A stretch of DNA of 64,000 bases from Sandaracinaceae bacterium (GCA_019694315.1 JAIBCE010000003.1:1-64000), one strand, 5' to 3'. Shown: positions 12,812-24,288, counted from the first letter of the stretch. Translations and numbers: made by a program. The notes: a model not told the origin generated them from the sequence alone.

Positions 12812-13213
12812 TCAGAGCGACGCGAGCGCGAGCATGCGGAGACGCTCCTTCGGCGAGCGCTGCGCACCGACGCGCGGGTGCTCGCGGAGGTCGACGCCGA
12901 GGGCCAGACGCGCCTCGCGATCGAAGTCGCGGAAGGCGAGGCCCGCGCAGTAGCCCGGGTCGCCCTCGCGCTGTCCCTGCACCACGCGCACGACCTCGGC
13001 CTCCACGTCGAACCAGAGGCCGGTGGCGGGCACCTCGAACGACATGAGCAAGCGCTGGCCGCGCGCCACCTCGCGATCGCACGCGAGCAGACATCCGGTC
13101 GACGACGCGTCGATCACGCGCTCACCGACGAGGCGGAAGGAGTCGTCCACCGCCTGACCGCGGGCCTTCACGATGTAGCGGGTGGTCTTGCGAACGGGCG
13201 GCTGGCTCGACAT
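12812..13213 (-). CDS. PilZ-domain protein
   Basis: A 133-residue protein built almost wholly of one PilZ-like domain. The start MSSQPPVRKTTRYIVK and the later IDASSTGCLLACD and FDVEAEVVRV follow the PilZ pattern. The usual c-di-GMP motifs are RxxxR and (D/N)xSxxG; the second is seen as DASSTG, and the first is only partly kept (RKTTRY), so nucleotide binding is possible but unproved. ATG at 13213 was chosen over an upstream extension because AGGAG lies about 6 bases before it. The gene converges on dapD and is separate from the peroxidase gene that follows on the same strand. Confidence 0.75.
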   Translation of the reverse strand: MSSQPPVRKTTRYIVKARGQAVDDSFRLVGERVIDASSTGCLLACDREVARGQRLLMSFEVPATGLWFDVEAEVVRVVQGQREGDPGYCAGLAFRDFDREARLALGVDLREHPRVGAQRSPKERLRMLALASL

Positions 13214-13291
13214 GCGTGGCTCCTGGAAGAGCCCGAATCGTAGGCAGCGAGATCGCCGCCCCGCCAATAACGTGCAAGGCGCTCGTACGTG

Positions 13292-14518
13292 TCAGGGCGC
13301 CGACGCCCACTCGGCGGGTGGCGCCTCGCCCACGAGCGCCTCGAAGAATGCGCCGATCACACGCTCGTCGCCCTCGCGGTAGAGGAGGCTCCGCGCCTCG
13401 AGGATCTGCGCGAGCGTGCGCGAGCCATCGTGCTCGTAGGGCGCCGTCAGCGTCACGTTGCGGAGCGACGGCGTGCGGAACGCGTGCTCGTCGCTCGCTT
13501 CGGGCCCGAGCGGCAGCTCGAGCGCCTCGCCCGCGTCGGCGTCGAAGTACGGGCCCGCAGCGTTGAACGGGCTCGCGAGCAGCGTCTCGATGCCCTGCGC
13601 CCGCCCGCGATCGTGCATCTCGCGCCCGGCATGAAAGCTCTGATCCGTCAGCATCGGTCCCACGTGGCAGCCCGTACAGCCCGTCTCGACGAAGCGCGCG
13701 AGGCCGCGCCGCGCATCGGGGCTCATCGCGTCGCGATCGCCGTCGAGGTAGCGATCGAGCGCTGAAGGCCCGCTCACGATGCGGCGCATGTACGCCTCGA
13801 GGGCCTTGCCCACGTTGGCCACCACGCGGTTCACCGCGTCGCGATCCGGCTCGCTCATGCCCTCCCAGCTCGGCTGCCCTGGCATGCCCACCGGAGGAAA
13901 CCGCGCCTCGTCCTCGAGCGACGGTAGCGCGCCGAAGATCGCCTCGTAAGGCTCGCGGTACGTCGGCACGTCGGCGACGCGGTGCGCGATCTCGAGCCGC
14001 GTCGTGCCCATCTCGATCGGGTTCTCGAGCGCGCCGAGGGGCTGAGACCAAAGGCTGTCGGCGCGTCCATCCCAGAGGAAGAAGCCACTGAGACGGCCCG
14101 ACACGAGGAGGCTCGGGCTGTTTCGAGCCCCTGGCATGCCCGCGATCACCTCCGAGACGGCCATGCCGTCGGTGAACGCGCGCTCGGGCGCATGGCAGCG
14201 CGCGCAGCTCACGTCGGGCACGTTCGCGAAGCCCTCGTCGTAGAAGATTGCGCGGCCGAGGCGGGCGGCGCGCTCGTCGTCGGCGTAGCGATTGCCGCGC
14301 GCGACCGGGAGCGCCTCCGGCAAGCGGAAGCGCGCCACGGTCTGGCAGTCGCGCGCGTTCAGGTGGAGGTCGTCGCGGCACAGATCCCAGAGCTCCTGGC
14401 TCACGCCATCGGGCGGCGGCGGTGCACAGCCCGACGTGTGCGAGACGACGCCGAGCACCGCGAGGCTCCGCACGAGCGCGCTCGAGAGCCGAGACGACGA
14501 GGATCCACGCGCGATCAT
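13292..14518 (-). CDS. di-haem cytochrome c peroxidase family lipoprotein (MauG/CcpA-like)
   Basis: A 408-residue exported protein with a lipobox-like TSGC near residue 30. It has two haem c motifs, CARCH (about 110) and CTGCH (about 270), the mark of bacterial cytochrome c peroxidases, which reduce hydrogen peroxide with electrons from small cytochromes in the periplasm. Some relatives (MauG-like) instead oxidise protein side chains. Supporting segments are RLGRAIFYDEGF before the first haem and HAFRTPSLRNVTLTAPYEHDG near the end, containing the conserved RTPxLRN stretch. ATG at 14518 was chosen because it opens the signal sequence; the longer open frame upstream is a shadow of the opposite strand. 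Partners are not evident nearby. Confidence 0.85.
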   Translation of the reverse strand: MIARGSSSSRLSSALVRSLAVLGVVSHTSGCAPPPPDGVSQELWDLCRDDLHLNARDCQTVARFRLPEALPVARGNRYADDERAARLGRAIFYDEGFANVPDVSCARCHAPERAFTDGMAVSEVIAGMPGARNSPSLLVSGRLSGFFLWDGRADSLWSQPLGALENPIEMGTTRLEIAHRVADVPTYREPYEAIFGALPSLEDEARFPPVGMPGQPSWEGMSEPDRDAVNRVVANVGKALEAYMRRIVSGPSALDRYLDGDRDAMSPDARRGLARFVETGCTGCHVGPMLTDQSFHAGREMHDRGRAQGIETLLASPFNAAGPYFDADAGEALELPLGPEASDEHAFRTPSLRNVTLTAPYEHDGSRTLAQILEARSLLYREGDERVIGAFFEALVGEAPPAEWASAP

Positions 14519-14640
14519 GCGCTCAGGATGACACGCTCGGACCCGAGGCCCACGCAGCGATGGCCAACCGCTCGAGCGATCGCGAATTCGCCCTTGTTCG
14601 TGAGCCAATTCGCCTGCTCGCGTGTGCGCTCCACGTCGCC

Positions 14641-15603
14641 TCATCGCGCGAGGCGGAGCGAGAGTCGGAGGAAGCCGTAGGCTCGCGCGTGCGCGGCCAC
14701 GAGCGGCGTCGTCCACGAGAGATCCGGCGCGGCAAAGGGCTCCAGCGTGGCCGCGATCAGGACAGGATCGGGGCGTCGCAGCGCGTCCTGATCGAGCAAC
14801 GCGTGCACGCACGCCGCGAGATCGAGGGGCACGTCGGGCACGGCGCGCGTGAGCGTCGGCGGCAGGCCCTTGCGGATCGCGACCACCGTCTCGAGCGGTG
14901 TCTCCCGCGCGTAGAGCGCGGTCCCCGTGAGCAACTCGTAGAGCACGACCCCCAGACCATGGCGCGCCGCAGCGTTCGACGGTGCGATCCCGACACCGTT
15001 GCTCCGACGCAGCACCTCCGGCGCCAGGTAGCCGATCCATGGCGGCGTGCCGCGGTGCGCGCCCTGCTCGCTCGCGCTCGGGCGCATCAGCTCGTCGAGC
15101 GTGGGATCGAGGATCGAGACGCCCTCGGCGTCGAGCACGACGGAAAACGGGTCGAGCCTCTGCACCGGTGTTCGCTGCATCGCTCTCGCGAGGTCGACGC
15201 CGAGCCGGGCGACGACGGGGACGGGCCACGGCGTCCTCGCGCGCGGCGAGATCATGCGGAAGAGCAGCGTGGTGTCGTGCGACGCGAACAGCGCGCAGTG
15301 GGTCGTGCCGACGTCGCGACGCACGGCCGCGTCGCGATAGCCCACGAGCGCGTCCTCGCTCCGGCACACGCGCGCCGAGGCGTCGGCGCCCCAGCGCCCC
15401 TCGGTCCGCGACTGGATCGCCCGGAGCGGAAGCGGTCCCTCCGGCGAGGACGCCCGATCCTCGAACAACGCGAGGCAGGTCGCGCCGAGCTGCGTCTCGA
15501 CCTCGCTGCCCACCACACCGGGCGCGATCGTCTCACCATGCGAGCGCACCTCGAGACGAGCACCGTCGTCGAGGTCCACGACCATGCGCGGCACGAGCTC
15601 CAC
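14641..15603 (-). CDS. pseudokinase-like protein (Ser/Thr kinase C-lobe remnant)
   Basis: A 320-residue cytoplasmic protein whose second half resembles the C-lobe of Hanks-type Ser/Thr kinases: GYLAPEVLR (about 195) matches the APE motif and HGLGVVLYELLTGTALYA matches the conserved helix F region. The catalytic residues are not kept: the HRDLxPxN loop is replaced by QRLDPFSVVLD and DFG by LDP, and no Gly-rich loop or VAIK lysine is seen in the N-terminal half. It is therefore likely an inactive kinase that works as a scaffold or sensor, a class numerous in myxobacteria. It starts with GTG; an ATG at 15585 is an alternative. Neighbours give no partner. Confidence 0.6.
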   Translation of the reverse strand: MELVPRMVVDLDDGARLEVRSHGETIAPGVVGSEVETQLGATCLALFEDRASSPEGPLPLRAIQSRTEGRWGADASARVCRSEDALVGYRDAAVRRDVGTTHCALFASHDTTLLFRMISPRARTPWPVPVVARLGVDLARAMQRTPVQRLDPFSVVLDAEGVSILDPTLDELMRPSASEQGAHRGTPPWIGYLAPEVLRRSNGVGIAPSNAAARHGLGVVLYELLTGTALYARETPLETVVAIRKGLPPTLTRAVPDVPLDLAACVHALLDQDALRRPDPVLIAATLEPFAAPDLSWTTPLVAAHARAYGFLRLSLRLAR

Positions 15604-15663
15604 GCGAGGAGCGTGCGTTGGACGACGGACGCTCGTCCAGACGTCTCGTCCGCGGCGATCGGA

Positions 15664-16587
15664 TCACACGCGTTCGACGAAGTGAACCGCGAGATCGGCT
15701 GCGTGTGCGGGGCGCTTGGGCCACCGGACGTGCGGGTGATCGAGGCCCGACGACCACGTGCAGCGCTCGATCGCGTGCGATCCGATCTTGGACAGCAGAT
15801 GCTCCGTGGCAGCGGAGGGCGCCCAGTCGTCGCCCTCGAGACCCACGGCGAGCACGGGGCTCTCGCACGCGCGGAGGTGCGCTTCGAGGTCCGCGCCCTC
15901 GACCTTCCAGACGCCGTGGCGTGTGAGGTGCGACCACTCCTTCATCAGTGTCCTGGCCTCGCGTCCGCCGAAGCCGAGGCGACCGTCGTGGTAGCCGAGC
16001 ACCCGACCCGCCACGGGAAAGATCTGGCTCGCCACGAAGAGCTGGAGACGCATTCGCCCATCCCACGAGCGGAGGTAGGGCGTGCCGCTCGCGACGAGGA
16101 TCACGGCGTCCACGACACGTGAGCGCCCAGCGTCCCCCGCACGTGAGCGCCCAGCGTCCCCCGCACGTGAGCGCCCAGCGTCCCCCGCGCGTGAGCGCCC
16201 CGCGTCCCCCGCGCGTGAGCGCCCCGCGTCCATGAGCGCGATCGTGCCGCCGATCGAGTGACCCAGCCACGCGAAGCGCGACGCGCGAGGCAACGCGGTC
16301 CGCGCCGCCGTGCGCGCAGCGGCCAGATGATCGAGCAGCGCCGCATAGCCCCAGTCGCGACCGCGGCCCGGACGGATCGGGCTCGTCCCGAGGCCAGGCC
16401 ACTCCACCAGCGCCGCATGCGCCCCGCGCGCCACGAGCGCCGCCGCGAGCTCCTCGTACCAGCTCGCGCGCATCCCGAGCGCAGGGGCCACAGCGACGAT
16501 GGGTGCGTCCTCACGCGGCGCCTCGGCCACGCGCAGCGTCTGCGCGCCACCCAGGCCCTCGAAGGTCACATCGCGCAGCGCCGCCAT
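15664..16587 (-). CDS. alpha/beta hydrolase with an internal repeat expansion
   Basis: A 307-residue hydrolase-fold protein. The nucleophile elbow is GHSIGG (about residue 112). A likely catalytic Asp lies in LEGDDWAPS and the His in GLDHPHVRW near the end. Family members cleave esters or similar bonds; the substrate is unknown. Directly after the elbow helix the chain holds five copies of an Ala/Gly/Asp/Arg/Ser octapeptide (units of the type GDAGRSRA), encoded by a 24-bp tandem repeat, before the fold resumes at VVDAVILVASG. This adds roughly 30 residues at a place where relatives have a short turn, so folding or activity may be affected. ATG at 16587 follows a GAGG ribosome site; a GTG lies one codon earlier. 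The next gene on the strand upstream is the ParE-like subunit. Confidence 0.72.
   Translation of the reverse strand: MAALRDVTFEGLGGAQTLRVAEAPREDAPIVAVAPALGMRASWYEELAAALVARGAHAALVEWPGLGTSPIRPGRGRDWGYAALLDHLAAARTAARTALPRASRFAWLGHSIGGTIALMDAGRSRAGDAGRSRAGDAGRSRAGDAGRSRAGDAGRSRVVDAVILVASGTPYLRSWDGRMRLQLFVASQIFPVAGRVLGYHDGRLGFGGREARTLMKEWSHLTRHGVWKVEGADLEAHLRACESPVLAVGLEGDDWAPSAATEHLLSKIGSHAIERCTWSSGLDHPHVRWPKRPAHAADLAVHFVERV
16117..16230 (-). repeat. 24-bp tandem repeat inside the alpha/beta hydrolase gene
   Basis: Copies at 16117-16140, 16141-16164 and 16165-16188 are identical. A fourth (16189-16212) differs at two positions, and a fifth, partial copy runs to about 16230. The unit is in frame and encodes an octapeptide of Ala, Gly, Asp, Arg and Ser. 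Confidence 0.96.
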
Positions 16588-16612
16588 CACACCTCATCAC
16601 TTCGTCACGCGA

Positions 16613-18625
<2,013 letters not shown>

Positions 18626-21241
18626 TCAGTTGGAGCTCGGCGGACGTGACGCGCGCTTCTTCGCGTCGTCTTCGTTGCCGGGCAGCACGGGCAGGACGGG
18701 CGCCCGGTCGTGCGCGCGGACGGCCTTGCCCCGCTTGAAGAGCTCACTGCCCTTGCCGCCGCGGCCCACGACCTGGCGCTTGGTGCCGTAGATCTCGTAG
18801 GTCTTGCCGTTCTCGTGCTCGATCACGAGCGGCTCGACGTTGCCCTCGGTCAGCGCGCCCGCGACGAGGCGCGCGCCGAGCACGGCGTCGTCCTTGTCCT
18901 CGAGCTTGATGAGCTTCACGCCCTTGCCCGCGCCCGCGAGGACGGGCACCTCGTCGACCGTGGTCACGAGCCCATGCCCCTGCGCCGTGCCGCACGCGAT
19001 CCGGTCTCCGTCCTCGCAGACGTCGACCATGATCACCTCGTCCCCGGCGAAGTCCGCGCTCAGGCGCGCGTACTTGCGCCCCGCCCGTGTCGAGGGCTCG
19101 CGGTGCGGCCGCAGCGAGAAGCGAGCGACGAGCCCCGCCCGCGTGACGGCGACGGCATACGGCGGCTCCGGCTCGCCAGACTTCCCGTCGATGAGCGGCC
19201 CGTCGCCCTCGGGCGAGGCCGGCGGTACCTCGAGCATGCGCGGATCGAACGACAGCACCCGCACGATGCGCTCACCATCGGCCATCTTGAAGAGGGTCTG
19301 CACGGGCTCGCCGTAGCCCGTCGTTTGCGGCAGATCGACGATGCGGCACACGTAGCAGGCGCCCTGGCTCGAGAAGAGCGCGACGCACGCCTTGGTCGAG
19401 CCCGCGGCCACGTCGAGGATGGCGTCTCCCTCGCGCACGCGGGTGGTCGTGAGATCCACGCGTCCCTGCCGCTTGATCCAGCCCTGCCTCGAGAGGAGCA
19501 CGAACTGGTCTTCGTCGACGATGAAGGCCTCCGCGTCGTACTCGACCTCCTCGCCGCCGAGCTTGGTGACGCGCTTGTCGCCGTACGTGGTGCGCAGCTC
19601 GTGCAGCTCGGCCCGGATGAGCTTCCAGCGCGACGCCTCGCTCGAGAGCAGCTGCGCCAGACGCTTCTCTTCCTTCTTCTTCTCGTCGAGCTCGCTGCGG
19701 ATGATGTTGATCTCGAGCTGTGCGAGTCGATAGAGGCGGAGCTCGAGGATCGCGTCGGTCTGCTCCGGGGACAGCTCGAAGCGCGCGATGAGCTTCTGCG
19801 CGGCGTCGGCCTTGCCCTGGCTCTTGCGGATGATCCGGATCGTCTCGTCGAGCGCGTCGAAGATCGTGACGAAGCCCTCGAGGATGTGGATCCGCTTGCG
19901 GATCTGGGCGAGATCGAAGCCGAGGCGGCGGACCACCACCTCCATCCGGAACTCGAGGAAGTGCCTGAGGATGTCCCGCAGCCCGAGGCGCGCGGGCGTC
20001 GGCATCGTCTGTCCGCCGGCCTTCACGGGCACGAGGCACGTCAGGTTCACCGGCACGTTCGACTGAAACGGCGTGTGCTTGAAGAGGTACGCGATCACGA
20101 GCGAGGGGTCGGTGCCCTTCTTGATCTCGCAGACGATGCGCGTCTCGTCGGTGGACTCGTCGCGCACGTCGAGGAGCTGCGGGAGCTTCTTCTCGATGAT
20201 GATCTCGGCGATCTTCTCGACGATCGTCTTGCGCTCGATCGCATACGGGATCGACGTCAGCACGATCTGCGGGTTCGTCGCGCCCTTGCCGCTGGGCTCC
20301 TCGACCTTCCACGTGCCTTGGAGCTTGAGGGTGCCGTTGCCGGTCTCGTAGACCTCTTCGAGCTCCCTCTTCGTCGCCACGAGCTGACCGCCCGTGGGGA
20401 AGTCGGGGCCGCGCACGTGCTTGAGGAGCTGCTTGGTCGTCGTCTCCGGCTCGTCGATCATCGCGATGGTGGCGTCGACGATCTCGCCGAGGTTGTGCGG
20501 CGGGATCGACGTCGCCATGCCGACCGCGATCCCGGCGCTGCCGTTGACCAGCAGGTTCGGGTAGCGGGCCGGCAGCACGACCGGCTCCGTCTCGGTGCCG
20601 TCGTAGTTCTCTCGGAAGTCGACGGTGTCCTTGTGGAGCTCGGACAGGAGCTCCTGTGCAGCCTTCGTGAGACGGGCCTCCGTGTAGCGCATGGCCGCGG
20701 GCGCATCGCCGTCGGGCGAGCCGAAATTGCCCTGGCCGTCCACGAGCGGAACGCGCAGCGTGAAGCTCTGCGCCATGCGCACGAGCGCCTCGTAGATCGC
20801 CGAGTCGCCGTGCGGGTGATACTTACCCATCACGTCACCGACGATGCGCGCGCACTTCACGTGCTTCTCGTCGTGCTTGTGACCGCTCGCCTGCATCCCG
20901 TAGAGGATGCGGCGCTGCACGGGCTTCATCCCGTCACGCACGTCCGGCAGGGCGCGCGAGGTGACGACGCTGAGCGCGTAGTTCAGGTATCGCTTCTGGG
21001 TCTCCTCGGCGAGCGAGGCATCACGGATCTGCATCGAAGGGGGGTCTCCTGAGCCACCAGCACCACCGCCTCCCTTCTTCGGGGGACGCGGGGGCGTGGG
21101 GGGGACGGCCGAAGCCGGGGTCGGACTGACACCGGGCACACTGGCGTTCGAAGCACCGGGCCCTGCGGCCACTGGGCTCACGATCGCGCCGGGGCTGGTC
21201 TTGTTCTTCTTGTCGAACAACGAGAGCTGCTGACGGGTCAT
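18626..21241 (-). CDS. parC: type IIA DNA topoisomerase subunit A (ParC/GyrA-like)
   Basis: An 871-residue DNA cleavage subunit. The active-site Tyr lies in AAMRYTE (about residue 186) and the quinolone-determining stretch reads [16 protein letters not shown], with Ser and Glu at the positions linked to drug resistance. After the breakage-reunion core and coiled coil comes a C-terminal beta-pinwheel. A degenerate Gly-rich box (QVVGRGGKG) sits near the very end rather than at the start of the pinwheel, so true gyrase wrapping activity is doubtful. The first 70 residues are an unusual Pro/Gly/Ala-rich linker absent from most homologues. ATG at 21241 was taken as start; a GTG three codons earlier is possible. 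It is the first gene of the operon with the B subunit. Confidence 0.88.
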   Translation of the reverse strand: MTRQQLSLFDKKNKTSPGAIVSPVAAGPGASNASVPGVSPTPASAVPPTPPRPPKKGGGGAGGSGDPPSMQIRDASLAEETQKRYLNYALSVVTSRALPDVRDGMKPVQRRILYGMQASGHKHDEKHVKCARIVGDVMGKYHPHGDSAIYEALVRMAQSFTLRVPLVDGQGNFGSPDGDAPAAMRYTEARLTKAAQELLSELHKDTVDFRENYDGTETEPVVLPARYPNLLVNGSAGIAVGMATSIPPHNLGEIVDATIAMIDEPETTTKQLLKHVRGPDFPTGGQLVATKRELEEVYETGNGTLKLQGTWKVEEPSGKGATNPQIVLTSIPYAIERKTIVEKIAEIIIEKKLPQLLDVRDESTDETRIVCEIKKGTDPSLVIAYLFKHTPFQSNVPVNLTCLVPVKAGGQTMPTPARLGLRDILRHFLEFRMEVVVRRLGFDLAQIRKRIHILEGFVTIFDALDETIRIIRKSQGKADAAQKLIARFELSPEQTDAILELRLYRLAQLEINIIRSELDEKKKEEKRLAQLLSSEASRWKLIRAELHELRTTYGDKRVTKLGGEEVEYDAEAFIVDEDQFVLLSRQGWIKRQGRVDLTTTRVREGDAILDVAAGSTKACVALFSSQGACYVCRIVDLPQTTGYGEPVQTLFKMADGERIVRVLSFDPRMLEVPPASPEGDGPLIDGKSGEPEPPYAVAVTRAGLVARFSLRPHREPSTRAGRKYARLSADFAGDEVIMVDVCEDGDRIACGTAQGHGLVTTVDEVPVLAGAGKGVKLIKLEDKDDAVLGARLVAGALTEGNVEPLVIEHENGKTYEIYGTKRQVVGRGGKGSELFKRGKAVRAHDRAPVLPVLPGNEDDAKKRASRPPSSN

Positions 21242-21250
21242 GCTCGACAC

Positions 21251-21410
21251 GCCTCCGTCGCTCGCCCGACCACCGCTGGAAGCGCGTTCAGTCTCGCGAG
21301 CCGGCCGCTTCTAGCAGGGCCCGCGCGGGGCACGCAAGAACGGGCGGTCCCTCACGGTCCCGTACAGCGCCCTCGCCGGAACCGGCGCGGCGACCTACAC
21401 ATGCTCGGCC
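21251..21410. other. intergenic divergent region between topoisomerase operon and DUF4833 gene
   Basis: These 160 bases separate two divergent starts and must carry the promoter of the topoisomerase operon and that of the small exported protein. I see no convincing palindrome or consensus promoter in it. Confidence 0.4.
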
Positions 21411-21959
21411 GTGACCCGCCGCCCGCTCTTCGCTCTGCTCGCGCTCGGAGCGCTGCTCGTCGCGGCCGTGGCCCACGCGAGCCCGAGCTTCGGCGTCCAC
21501 GACATCGCGACGCTCTTCTTCATCGCGAAGTCCGACGATCACAACCGCGTCGACTACGGGATCCACCTCGACGCACAGTGCCGCCCCGTCGGTCGCGACC
21601 CGGTCTTCGCCTACTGGCGTCGCTTCGAGCCACGACAGGAGCCGCTCGGCGATCTCAACCTGCTCGACCAGACCATCTACAGCGTCGCGCACCAGGAAGT
21701 CCGCGACGATCCAGCCGACGGGAGCTGGATCGATCTCACGCTGCGGGCGCTGCCATCACGCCCCGTGCAGGTCCACGTACGACACGTCGCAGCGCGCTGC
21801 GTGGGCGCAGCGCTGACGAGCATCCGAGGCGAAGAGGCGATCCTCGATCACGTCTTCGTCCAGCTCGGCCGCGCGCCGGGGCAGATCGATCACGTGCTCA
21901 TCCGCGGCGAGGATCGAGAGAGCGGACACCCCGTCTCCGAGCGCGTCACGCAGCGCTGA
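21411..21959 (+). CDS. exported DUF4833-like protein
   Basis: A 182-residue protein with a signal peptide (RRPLFALLALGALLVAAVAHA, given here as RRPLFALLALGALL plus VAAVAHA, cleavage after AHA). The mature part contains LFFIAKSDDHNRVDYGIHLD, then CRPVGRDPVFAYWRRFE, the pattern of the DUF4833 family, whose function is not known. It ends in a beta-rich segment with one further Cys (AARCVGAAL). The start is GTG at 21411; no clear ribosome site. It stands alone, between the divergent topoisomerase operon and a convergent gene. Confidence 0.65.
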   Translation: MTRRPLFALLALGALLVAAVAHASPSFGVHDIATLFFIAKSDDHNRVDYGIHLDAQCRPVGRDPVFAYWRRFEPRQEPLGDLNLLDQTIYSVAHQEVRDDPADGSWIDLTLRALPSRPVQVHVRHVAARCVGAALTSIRGEEAILDHVFVQLGRAPGQIDHVLIRGEDRESGHPVSERVTQR

Positions 21960-21995
21960 TCGCTCGCGGAGACGCCGTTCCGCCCTCCATGGCCC

Positions 21996-23249
21996 TCAGT
22001 GGCCCTCGTTGAGGCCTCGTCGGAGGCCTCGAAAGGCCATGAGCAGACCGCTCGCGACGAGGCCCGGACGAAACGCCGGATCGGTCGACTCGATCGCCGC
22101 GACGATCGGCACGCCGTCGGCGGCGTCGAGGCGCGCCGCGAGCGTGGCGAACGTGTTCGTGCCGTCGGCGGGGCGCGTGCCGAGCACGATGCGACCACCC
22201 TGCATGGCGCCCGAGGTGGCCTCGAGCTCGACCTCGTCCGTCGTCACGTCGCGGATGAGCAGCTCCCCGCTCGAGCCGAGGAACGGCACCTCCACGTTCC
22301 AGCCGTAGCGCGCGCGCCCTTCCTCGCGCGAGAGCTCGGTGAGGCTCGCGCCATGGAGGAGGCCCACGCAAAAGCTCACCGGATCGAAGAAGGCGTGGCG
22401 CACGCGATCGGCCGGGAACAGGAGCCGCGTGACGCCCACGATCGCGCCGAGATCCGAGCCATCCGTCGTCTCGAGCACGAAGAGCTCGCCACGCGAGACG
22501 AGGAGCGACAGCGCGCTCGGATCGACCGACAGCGAGCGGGGATCGCCCAGCGGAGAGGCGATCCGCGGGCGCGACACCCCCGCCCTGCGCTCGGCCTCGC
22601 CGCGCAGGCGCGCGACGGTCGCGATGGAGAGCACGAGGCTCAGCGAGCGGCTGATCGTGAGGGCCGAGCCCGCGGACTCGCGCGCGATGTAGTTCGCGTC
22701 GCGCACGTCGTGTCGCCCCGCGAGCACGAGCTGACACCGGCTCGGATCGCCCACCACGGGTGTGCCTCGGAGCACACGCCGCGCGCGGCCGAGATCGCCG
22801 GTGTGCGTCTCGTAGACCATGCGGAAGCCGCTCGCGCCGTCGCCGTCCGCGACGGTCGTGATCACCGAGTGGCCCCGAAACGAGAGCACCGAGGCCTGCC
22901 ACGTCCACTCGTAGGACGTGACGTCGGCGGCGCTCGACTCGATCGCGACCGTGTCGATCGCGGGCATGAACGAGGGATACGCGGCCACGTCGCGCGCGAC
23001 CGCGAGCACGGCGTCACAGCTGACGTTGGCGCGGCCCACCACGGTCACCTGCGGCAGCTCGACGAATTCCGTCGACTCGATGTGCGTCACCACCGCGCGA
23101 TCGAGCAGAGGCTCCACCGACGCGAGCTCGACCGGCGAGAGCGTGCGCGTGGGGAGGGTGAGGGCGTTCTCCTGGGCGTGCGCGAGCGGCGCGGCCACGG
23201 AGGCGAGCCCGACGAGGAACGTGAAGGGAGCCCAGGCGAAGCGTGTCAC
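21996..23249 (-). CDS. exported protein with two SRPBCC (START-like) domains
   Basis: A 417-residue exported protein: signal peptide ending AHA (about residue 24), then two copies of a helix-grip (SRPBCC) domain. The first (about 55-215) shows the family pattern of a beta strand VTVVGRANVSCDAVLAVARD, a kink YPSFMPAID and later VTTVADGDG. The second (about 245-390) repeats it with FFDPVSFCVGL and VEVPFLGSSGELLIRDV. Such domains bind hydrophobic ligands such as lipids or quinones. A periplasmic lipid carrier is a reasonable but unproved guess. GTG was chosen as start because it opens the signal peptide. It is divergent from the lipid kinase-like gene 73 bases away, a hint of related lipid functions. 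Confidence 0.68.
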   Translation of the reverse strand: MTRFAWAPFTFLVGLASVAAPLAHAQENALTLPTRTLSPVELASVEPLLDRAVVTHIESTEFVELPQVTVVGRANVSCDAVLAVARDVAAYPSFMPAIDTVAIESSAADVTSYEWTWQASVLSFRGHSVITTVADGDGASGFRMVYETHTGDLGRARRVLRGTPVVGDPSRCQLVLAGRHDVRDANYIARESAGSALTISRSLSLVLSIATVARLRGEAERRAGVSRPRIASPLGDPRSLSVDPSALSLLVSRGELFVLETTDGSDLGAIVGVTRLLFPADRVRHAFFDPVSFCVGLLHGASLTELSREEGRARYGWNVEVPFLGSSGELLIRDVTTDEVELEATSGAMQGGRIVLGTRPADGTNTFATLAARLDAADGVPIVAAIESTDPAFRPGLVASGLLMAFRGLRRGLNEGH

Positions 23250-23322
23250 GAGCCCGATCGACGCAGGCGGGGCGCGCGCATTCACCGTGCCCCCCAGCGC
23301 ACGGGCTCGTACGCTCGCCCCC

Positions 23323-24288
23323 ATGCGCGTCCTCTGCCTGGTGAATCCACGCGCGCGACGCCTCCGACGCGGGCGCCTCGCGGCCGACCAGGTGCAAGCG
23401 ATCCTCGGACGCGCGGGCGACGTGGTGAACACCAAGGATCTGGAACACGTGCGCCAGGTCCTCGAGCGGGAGCTCGGCTCCGATCTCGCGTGCGTCGTCA
23501 CGGTGGGCGGCGATGGCGCGCTCCACTGGGCGCTCAACCTCGCGCTCCCCATCGCCGAGGCTCGCGGCATCGAGCTCCCCCCATTCCTCCCTGCGCGCAG
23601 CGGCACGATCGACTTCGTCGCGCGCAAGGTCGGGCTCGAGGGGAGCCCCGCCGACATCCTCGAGCGCGTGGCGGCGCGCGTGAGGGCGGGCGACGCGATC
23701 GAGTCACGCGTGCTCCCGAGCGCGCGCTTCGAGCTCGAAGGCGCCAACGGCGCGCGCAGAACCGTCATCGCGTTCGCCGCCGCGGTCGGCGGCATCGGCG
23801 TGCGCTTCTTCGATCAGTACTACGCGCACCCCGATCCTTCGCCGGCCACCATCGTCTCGGTGATCGCGCGTGCGGTGGCGGGCTTTCCCTTCGGCACCGC
23901 CCACGCGCGCGAGATGTTCCGGCCCCAGGAGGCGGAGGTGCACATCGATGGCGCGCGCGTCCCGAGCACCGTGCACAGCGGTCTCCACGTGGGCGCGATC
24001 GATCTCGACCTCGGCGGCGTTCTCAAGGTGTTCCCGCTGGCCAAGGACGGTCTGCTCCACCTCCACGCAGGAGAGCTCGAGCCCAAGGCTGCGATCGCCT
24101 CGCTCCCGGCGCTCGCGAGCGGAGGCCTCATCCGCGGCGAGCGATTCGTCGAGTGTGCGGGATCGAGCCTCGACGTGGAGGCGCGAGGCGAGGAGCTCCT
24201 GCGCCCCGTCCTCGACGGAGAGCGCTACCCCGACATGCGAAGAGTGCGTGTGACGCGCGGCCCCGAGATCCGCGTCGCCGTGGTGTGA
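23323..24288 (+). CDS. diacylglycerol/sphingosine kinase-family protein
   Basis: A 321-residue protein of the lipid kinase family (YegS/DgkB/LCB5 type), which phosphorylates a lipid hydroxyl with ATP. It opens RVLCLVNPRARR, and the nucleotide loop reads GGDGALHWALN where GGDGTxNEV is usual, so the Thr is replaced by Ala. The next conserved segment reads RSGTIDFVARK (normally GTxNDFAR). The C-terminal half has the beta-sandwich typical of the family. These substitutions allow either altered specificity or loss of activity. No ribosome site is seen; TACGCT lies 7 bases before the ATG, fitting a leaderless transcript. It probably stands alone, divergent from the SRPBCC gene and 50 bases before thiD. 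Confidence 0.75.
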   Translation: MRVLCLVNPRARRLRRGRLAADQVQAILGRAGDVVNTKDLEHVRQVLERELGSDLACVVTVGGDGALHWALNLALPIAEARGIELPPFLPARSGTIDFVARKVGLEGSPADILERVAARVRAGDAIESRVLPSARFELEGANGARRTVIAFAAAVGGIGVRFFDQYYAHPDPSPATIVSVIARAVAGFPFGTAHAREMFRPQEAEVHIDGARVPSTVHSGLHVGAIDLDLGGVLKVFPLAKDGLLHLHAGELEPKAAIASLPALASGGLIRGERFVECAGSSLDVEARGEELLRPVLDGERYPDMRRVRVTRGPEIRVAVV

